A stretch of DNA of 64,000 bases from positions 2,542,001 to 2,606,000 of the forward strand of contig NZ_CP031223.1 of the NCBI RefSeq assembly GCF_008973485.1, in the 5' to 3' direction. The stretch is from Psychrobacillus glaciei (lineage in GTDB: Bacteria > Bacillota > Bacilli > Bacillales_A > Planococcaceae). The notes under the pieces were generated by a model. The model was not told where the DNA came from. It saw only the letters and a list, made by a program, of their open reading frames with translations, and made no database searches. The position numbers and the translations under genes were made by a program. Positions 58,597-64,000 of the stretch are shown here, piece by piece. Position 1 is the first letter of the stretch. Each line of letters opens with the position of its first letter.

Positions 58597-58633
58597 AAAG
58601 AACTTACTCATAAAAATTGAGTAAGTTCTTTTA
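58597..58633. terminator. terminator after yajC
   Basis: AAAAGAACTTACTCA, loop of about 7, TGAGTAAGTTCTTTT; usable in both directions but best placed for the queA-tgt-yajC transcript. Confidence 0.85.
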
Positions 58634-58635
58634 TA

Positions 58636-58896
58636 TTATTCCGAGATAACTCGTCCTACTGCAACTCGTTCAAATTGTAAACGAGTACCATCTGCTACTA
58701 CTACAAAAATAGTTTTATCATCTACTGCATCTACCTTCGCGTGTAAGCCACCAACTGTAATAATTTGGTCTCCACGTTTAAGATCATTTTGCATTCGTGA
58801 TGTATTTTTTTGTCGCTTTTGTGCTGGACGAATGATGAAAAACCACATCACAGCGAACATTGCAACAATCGGCAATAAGCCTGTTAAACTTCCCAT
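58636..58896 (-). CDS. yajC: preprotein translocase subunit YajC
   Basis: 86 residues: one N-terminal helix (LLPIVAMFAVMWFFIIRPA), QKRQKN, then a small beta domain (GDQIITVGGLHAKV). Accessory subunit that joins SecDF. SD AGGAGGGG. Downstream of tgt as in most bacteria. Confidence 0.96.
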   Translation of the reverse strand: MGSLTGLLPIVAMFAVMWFFIIRPAQKRQKNTSRMQNDLKRGDQIITVGGLHAKVDAVDDKTIFVVVADGTRLQFERVAVGRVISE

Positions 58897-58939
58897 ATAT
58901 TTTATCCCCTCCTTTTTCTCTATTTACAGTATACAAGAA

Positions 58940-60079
<1,140 letters not shown>

Positions 60080-61120
60080 TTAATAGTTCCTTCCTTTAAT
60101 AAACATTGCATCACCGAAACTGAAAAAACGGTAACGCATGTTAATTGCTTCATTGTATGCATCTAATATAAAATCTCTTGAAGTAAGCGCACTCACTAAC
60201 ATTACTAGTGTAGATTTTGGTAAGTGAAAGTTAGTAATCATCCCATCAATGCATTTAAATTCATATCCTGGATATATGAAGATGGATGTCCAACCACTGT
60301 CGTCTTCTATCTTTCCTTCAAATTTTGTTGCAACTGTTTCCAAAGTTCTTGTTGATGTTGTTCCGACAGCAATAATTTTTCCACCTGCGTTTTTCACTTC
60401 ATTAATCGTTTGTGCAGTTTCTTTAGAAACGCGATAAAATTCTGAATGCATTTCGTGATCATTAATCGAATCTACACTAACTGGTCGGAATGTGCCAAGC
60501 CCAACATGAAGCGTCACAAAAGCTATTTTAACACCCTTTGCTCGAATTTCATCTAAAAGTGATTTTGTAAAATGAAGTCCTGCAGTTGGTGCTGCAGCTG
60601 ACCCTTGTTCTTTTGCATAAACCGTTTGGTAGCGGTCTTTATCTTCCAACTTTTCGTGAATATAAGGTGGAAGGGGCATTTCACCAAGCTGATCTAACAC
60701 TTCGAAAAACAAACCTTTATACTCCATTCGGAATATTCGTCCGCCGTGCTCTTTTAGTTCTGTACAAACTGCGGTTAATAGACCATTGCCAAATGTAATT
60801 TTTGTTCCTATTTTTACACGCTTTGCAGGTTTCACCAGTGTTTCCCAATGATCGCCTTCTATTTGCGTTAACAAGAGAACTTCTACATGTGCCCCAGTCT
60901 CTTCTTTTATGCCCATTAAACGAGCTGGCATTACCTTCGTGTCATTTAATACTAGACAGTCTCCTGCATTTAATTCACCGAGAATTGCAGAAAATGTTTC
61001 ATGTTTAGTTAAATTGTTTGGATAATCCGCTATTAGCAGTTTACTGCTTGTCCGGTCAAGAAGCGGGGTTTGTGCAATTAACTCTTCTGGTAAATCAAAA
61101 TCAAAATCTTCTACTTTCAT
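60080..61120 (-). CDS. queA: S-adenosylmethionine:tRNA ribosyltransferase-isomerase
   Basis: 346 residues, typical. [35 protein letters not shown] and GEMPLPPYI are QueA signatures. It turns preQ1-tRNA into epoxyqueuosine-tRNA using SAM. SD AAGGAAG; 14 nt behind ruvB. Confidence 0.97.
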   Translation of the reverse strand: MKVEDFDFDLPEELIAQTPLLDRTSSKLLIADYPNNLTKHETFSAILGELNAGDCLVLNDTKVMPARLMGIKEETGAHVEVLLLTQIEGDHWETLVKPAKRVKIGTKITFGNGLLTAVCTELKEHGGRIFRMEYKGLFFEVLDQLGEMPLPPYIHEKLEDKDRYQTVYAKEQGSAAAPTAGLHFTKSLLDEIRAKGVKIAFVTLHVGLGTFRPVSVDSINDHEMHSEFYRVSKETAQTINEVKNAGGKIIAVGTTSTRTLETVATKFEGKIEDDSGWTSIFIYPGYEFKCIDGMITNFHLPKSTLVMLVSALTSRDFILDAYNEAINMRYRFFSFGDAMFIKGRNY

Positions 61121-61134
61121 ATAGCTTACTTCCT

Positions 61135-62148
61135 TTACAAGTTATCTCTTTCAATTGGTAATGGTAATCCTAAGTGTTCATAAGCGAGCGACGAAACAAT
61201 TCTTCCCCTTGGAGATCGTTGGATAAAACCAATTTGCATTAAATAAGGCTCATACACATCTTCAATGGTTGTAGATTCTTCCCCTATGCTCGCTGCTATT
61301 GTGTCTAAACCAACAGGGCCTCCTCTGAAGCGTTCAATCATAGCTGTTATCAGTTTATGGTCAATATGATCCAAACCTCTTGGATCGACTTGCAAAAGTT
61401 CTAATGCTTCCCTGGCAATATCCAATGAAATATGTCCATTCCCTCGAACTTGTGCATAATCTCTCACACGTTTAAGTAAACGATTTGCAATACGTGGAGT
61501 TCCTCTTGCACGTCTCGCAATTTCTCCAGCAGATTCATAGTCGATTGAAGCATTAAATAACTCTGCACTTCTTACAACAATCGAAGTTAAAGCCTCTTCA
61601 TCATAAAAATCGAGTCTTAATAACACACCAAAACGATCTCGGAGTGGAGCTGATAATGCACCTGCTCTTGTAGTGGCACCGATTAATGTAAAAGGCGGCA
61701 AGTCCAATCGAACACTGCGAGCAGATGGGCCTTTTCCAACAACGATATCTAAACAAAAGTCTTCCATCGCCGGATAGAGTACTTCCTCAATCGAGCGATT
61801 TAACCGATGAATTTCATCTATAAATAAAACATCTCCAGGTTCAAGCGAACTAACAATAGCAGCTAAGTCTCCTGGTCGCTCAATTGCAGGACCACTCGTC
61901 ATTCGTATTTGGACATTCATTTCATTTGCAATAACAGCTGCAAGTGTTGTTTTACCAAGTCCAGGAGGTCCATACAATAGACAGTGATCTAAACTTTCAC
62001 TTCTCATTTTGGCAGCTTTGATGAAAATTTCTAAATTATTTTTTATCTTATCTTGCCCAATGTATTGGGATAATAATTGTGGACGAAGCGATTGCTCAAA
62101 TGGCTCATCAAAATTAGAAACTTCACTTGATATTACACGATCTGTCAT
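61135..62148 (-). CDS. ruvB: Holliday junction branch migration helicase RuvB
   Basis: 337 residues from ATG 62148 (SD AAGGAGG). AAA+ motor: [36 protein letters not shown] (sensor 1 and arginine finger region), C-terminal winged helix with [14 protein letters not shown]. Works as a hexamer with RuvA to move Holliday junctions. A 310 bp insert with a GC-rich repeat separates it from ruvA. Confidence 0.98.
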   Translation of the reverse strand: MTDRVISSEVSNFDEPFEQSLRPQLLSQYIGQDKIKNNLEIFIKAAKMRSESLDHCLLYGPPGLGKTTLAAVIANEMNVQIRMTSGPAIERPGDLAAIVSSLEPGDVLFIDEIHRLNRSIEEVLYPAMEDFCLDIVVGKGPSARSVRLDLPPFTLIGATTRAGALSAPLRDRFGVLLRLDFYDEEALTSIVVRSAELFNASIDYESAGEIARRARGTPRIANRLLKRVRDYAQVRGNGHISLDIAREALELLQVDPRGLDHIDHKLITAMIERFRGGPVGLDTIAASIGEESTTIEDVYEPYLMQIGFIQRSPRGRIVSSLAYEHLGLPLPIERDNL

Positions 62149-62225
62149 TTCTAGAACCTCCTTACTTACTTGAGTTAATTTCATAAATAGCATTTAATTA
62201 TTAAAACACGAACAATACTTAATTT

Positions 62226-62360
62226 ATTGATTGGAGCGACAGGCTGCGACTCCAACGGGATGAGTGAGACAGATGAGACATTGCAAACGACGCGAATGCG
62301 GCGGTGATGGCTCATCGCTCACCCCGTGGAAAGCGTCTGCCTATAGCGGAAATCATGCTG
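62226..62360. repeat. GC-rich Bacillaceae-type element between ruvB and ruvA
   Basis: Begins ttgattggagcgacaggctgcgactcc, later gcggtgatggctcatcgctcacccc and gtggaaagcgtctgcctatagcggaaatca. Same family as 46937-47080; its 3' half is shared with 63563-63628. It fills the ruvB-ruvA gap (62149-62458). Confidence 0.75.
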
Positions 62361-62458
62361 ATTTATGAAGAGCATATTATATATTCATACTTTTCACTTT
62401 AATATTGCTCGTGTTTTATGCACTAAATTTGAATTATGAAATTGATTCACTTACTTAC

Positions 62459-63079
62459 TCACTTACTTGAAAATAATAATTGAAGTGCTTTTTTGATGAA
62501 ATGATCAGTTGTTTGAAGAGTATCATTCCCTTTTAATAATGGACGAATTTTCGTCAATTCACGTTCTGAATAACCTAACGCAGTTAATGCAAGCATGGCC
62601 TCTTCTAACTCATGATTTGCATGACTTGAGTCAAATAATGTTGGTTCGTCTTTTGTAAAATCGAATTGTTCCACATCTATTAAATCATTTAATTTCCCTT
62701 TTAAGTCTAAAATCATTTGTCGAGCAGTCTTTTTCCCAACTCCAGGAAATTTCACTAAAAAGGATTCATCTTCACGTTCTATTGCTTGAATAACATGATT
62801 TGGTTCGCCACTCGTTAAAATTGCTAGAGCTCCTTTTGGACCAATACCAGAAACAAGAATAAGCTTTCTAAATAACTCTCTTTGCGAGAGATCTAAAAAA
62901 CCCATTAATTGCTGTGTGTCTTCCCTAACATGAAAATGTGTATACACTTGAATCACTTCTTCACTTTTTCGAAAAGCAAATGGATTTGGTGTAAAAAGTT
63001 GATAACCAATTCCTTGTTGTTCTACTACCACATATTCAGGTGTAACACGGGTCACCTGACCTTTTATGTAATCATACAT
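62459..63079 (-). CDS. ruvA: Holliday junction DNA-binding protein RuvA
   Basis: 206 residues. N-terminal OB-fold (MYDYIKGQVTRVTPEYVVVE), acidic-pin region, two helix-hairpin-helix motifs (LVSGIGPKGALAIL, FPGVGKKTARQMILDL), flexible linker and C-terminal RuvB-binding domain (EEAMLALTALGYSERE). SD GAGGGAT. Upstream of ruvB but separated by a repeat. Confidence 0.97.
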   Translation of the reverse strand: MYDYIKGQVTRVTPEYVVVEQQGIGYQLFTPNPFAFRKSEEVIQVYTHFHVREDTQQLMGFLDLSQRELFRKLILVSGIGPKGALAILTSGEPNHVIQAIEREDESFLVKFPGVGKKTARQMILDLKGKLNDLIDVEQFDFTKDEPTLFDSSHANHELEEAMLALTALGYSERELTKIRPLLKGNDTLQTTDHFIKKALQLLFSSK

Positions 63080-63150
63080 GCTATTTATCCCTCACAATCG
63101 TCAGACCTATTATAGCATAATAGTATAGACAATAAAAAAAACGAAAGGAA

Positions 63151-63490
63151 CCTTTAAGTGCATTTTGTCTTTACCATTTCCAGAGTGTTTTGGACGAAAC
63201 ATTTGATCCTGAGGTAACTCGTAGCAAAAAAACTGGCTATACTTTTACCATTAAAGTTTTGGATCGTGAAGTGACTGCATCACTTCCAGTTCCTCTTTTT
63301 TGGTAATCTTGTGGCGGATGTTTGTCCGTCGCCATCTTGGAATATGTAGAGGCAAGGTGCATAAGGTTTGGTTTAATGAGAGAATAAATCCTTACCTATT
63401 CTTTTAAAAGCGAACGAAGATACAATTTCGTCCGCTCAGCACTTCTTTATCAATAGATGCTAACTATTTTTTCTAAGTTCCACCAACTAC
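63151..63490 (+). repeat. dispersed intergenic repeat, copy 3 (longest)
   Basis: Same landmarks as copies at 21211 and 39363. It carries extra sequence after TTTGGACGAAACAT (gatcctgaggtaactcgtagc...) and an internal hairpin at 63261-63294 (GGATCGTGAAGTGA/TCACTTCCAGTTCC then TTTTTT). In the 3' stem (63409-63436) one base is changed (AGCGAACGAA), giving a mismatch. Lies in the 640 bp gap upstream of ruvA. Confidence 0.88.
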
Positions 63491-63562
63491 TTCTAAACTC
63501 TCTTTATTAGCACTAGTTCATTATTTTGACCTAGCATTTTGTCTTATTTACTTTTCGCGTTA

Positions 63563-63628
63563 ATTTCCGCTGCAGGCGGTGATGGCTCATCGCTCACCCC
63601 ACGGAAAGCGTCCGACTGCAGCGGAAAT
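63563..63628. repeat. fold-back element with 13 bp terminal inverted repeats
   Basis: ATTTCCGCTGCAG (63563-63575) and CTGCAGCGGAAAT (63616-63628) are perfect inverted ends around gcggtgatggctcatcgctcacccc..ggaaagcgtc, which matches the 3' half of the element at 62226-62360. Confidence 0.8.
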
Positions 63629-63673
63629 CAATCTGTTCTTCGCTCACAAGTTTATATAATTTCTTATTCTTCA

Positions 63674-63705
63674 AGAAAAAAGGTCGCTCTTTAAATGAGC
63701 GACCT
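63674..63705 (-). terminator. terminator of the gene at the right edge
   Basis: AGGTCGCTC, loop of 7, GAGCGACCT; on the minus strand TTTTTT follows. Confidence 0.85.
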
Positions 63706-63721
63706 ACGCTAATTCATCTTC

Positions 63722-64000
63722 TTATAAGTGACTTAAATTATAGCATAATTTTGGCCATTCTGTTAGCGCTTTATTTGTATATGGAATTAGTTGATCAATA
63801 AATTTTTGCTTTCTCTCTATTGGCAACGCATATGCATATAGCCATTCCCTATATAATTCATTGGGATACATCAAAGCTTCTTTATGTTTTAATACTACCT
63901 TTTCTAATAATGGAAATTCATGAATCAAAAAATAAATGTCATAGTCAATTGCAGGAAGTACACGATGCACCCACAAGATGTCTTCCACTTCCTTTGGACC
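63722..64000 (-). CDS. unrecognised protein, C-terminal part (start outside window)
   Basis: The frame runs in from the right edge (GPKEVEDILWVHRV...) and ends at 63722, so at least 92 residues are visible and an internal GTG near 63988 is not the start. The part is rich in aromatic residues (YDIYFLIHEFPLLEK, REWLYAYALP) and looks globular and cytoplasmic. It does not resemble BofC, which follows ruvA in B. subtilis. No family assigned. A terminator follows directly. Confidence 0.7.
   Translation of the reverse strand, partial: GPKEVEDILWVHRVLPAIDYDIYFLIHEFPLLEKVVLKHKEALMYPNELYREWLYAYALPIERKQKFIDQLIPYTNKALTEWPKLCYNLSHL

Overview
This window is a low-GC Firmicutes chromosome segment. Gene content, order and sporulation genes (gpr, spoIIP, sigK, spoVB-like, with sigma-E/K/G-like promoters) point to an endospore former. 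The small degenerate-repeat content and protein sequences look most like Planococcaceae (Psychrobacillus/Lysinibacillus type); that genus-level guess is inference. Almost all genes lie on the minus strand and follow the Bacillus subtilis order hrcA-hemW-lepA-spoIIP-gpr, rpsT, holA-yqzM-comEC-comEB-comEA, yqeM-rsfS-yqeK-nadD-yqeI-aroE-yqeH-yqeG. After an unusual psd/pssA/sigK/mtnN junction comes the greA to ruvA region of the B. subtilis map. The skin element and many genes that separate these blocks in B. subtilis are absent, and sigK is one intact gene.

Region by region: 1-7.1 kb carries the heat-shock repressor gene with its CIRCE operator, a heme chaperone, EF4, two sporulation genes and ribosomal protein S20. 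7.1-12 kb carries DNA polymerase III delta, a tiny membrane protein and the late competence (DNA uptake) genes. 12.1-17.1 kb is a tightly overlapping ribosome-assembly/NAD/shikimate operon. 17.2-21.1 kb carries phospholipid synthesis genes, sigma-K, MTA/SAH nucleosidase and a DUF1510 membrane protein. 21.9-28.9 kb carries greA, udk, the tRNA U34 hydroxylation/methoxylation genes (trhP2, trhP1, trmR), mltG and the ireB-ruvX-yrzB operon. 29-38 kb holds alaS with a T-box, recD2, a TPR protein, the tRNA thiolation pair mnmA/cysteine desulfurase, and cymR. 38-46.4 kb holds rarA, tcdA, 6S RNA, aspS-hisS with a T-box, and a cell-wall amidase. 47.3-63.1 kb holds dtd-relA, recJ-apt, secDF, a spoVB-like flippase gene, yajC-tgt-queA-ruvB and ruvA.

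The coding content is conserved housekeeping. The novelty lies between genes. I find: (1) a three-copy, 270-340 bp structured intergenic repeat (21.2, 39.4 and 63.2 kb), one copy of which has cleanly lost an internal terminator-like hairpin; (2) two arrays of a degenerate ctataagcNcct motif, one organised as an 80 bp tandem duplication; (3) copies of a GC-rich Bacillaceae-type element, including a fold-back derivative; (4) a near-identical 17 bp terminator stem used at two loci; (5) a compact nested-hairpin element at 46.6 kb; and (6) a 26-residue membrane peptide gene convergent to sigK with its own extended -10 promoter, strong ribosome binding site and a terminator buried in the 3' end of sigK. 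No CRISPR array, prophage, insertion sequence, rRNA or tRNA gene was seen.

Start codons were re-chosen from Shine-Dalgarno (SD) spacing and family alignment where the longest reading frame was implausible. All statements about families rest on recalled sequence knowledge, not on a search.
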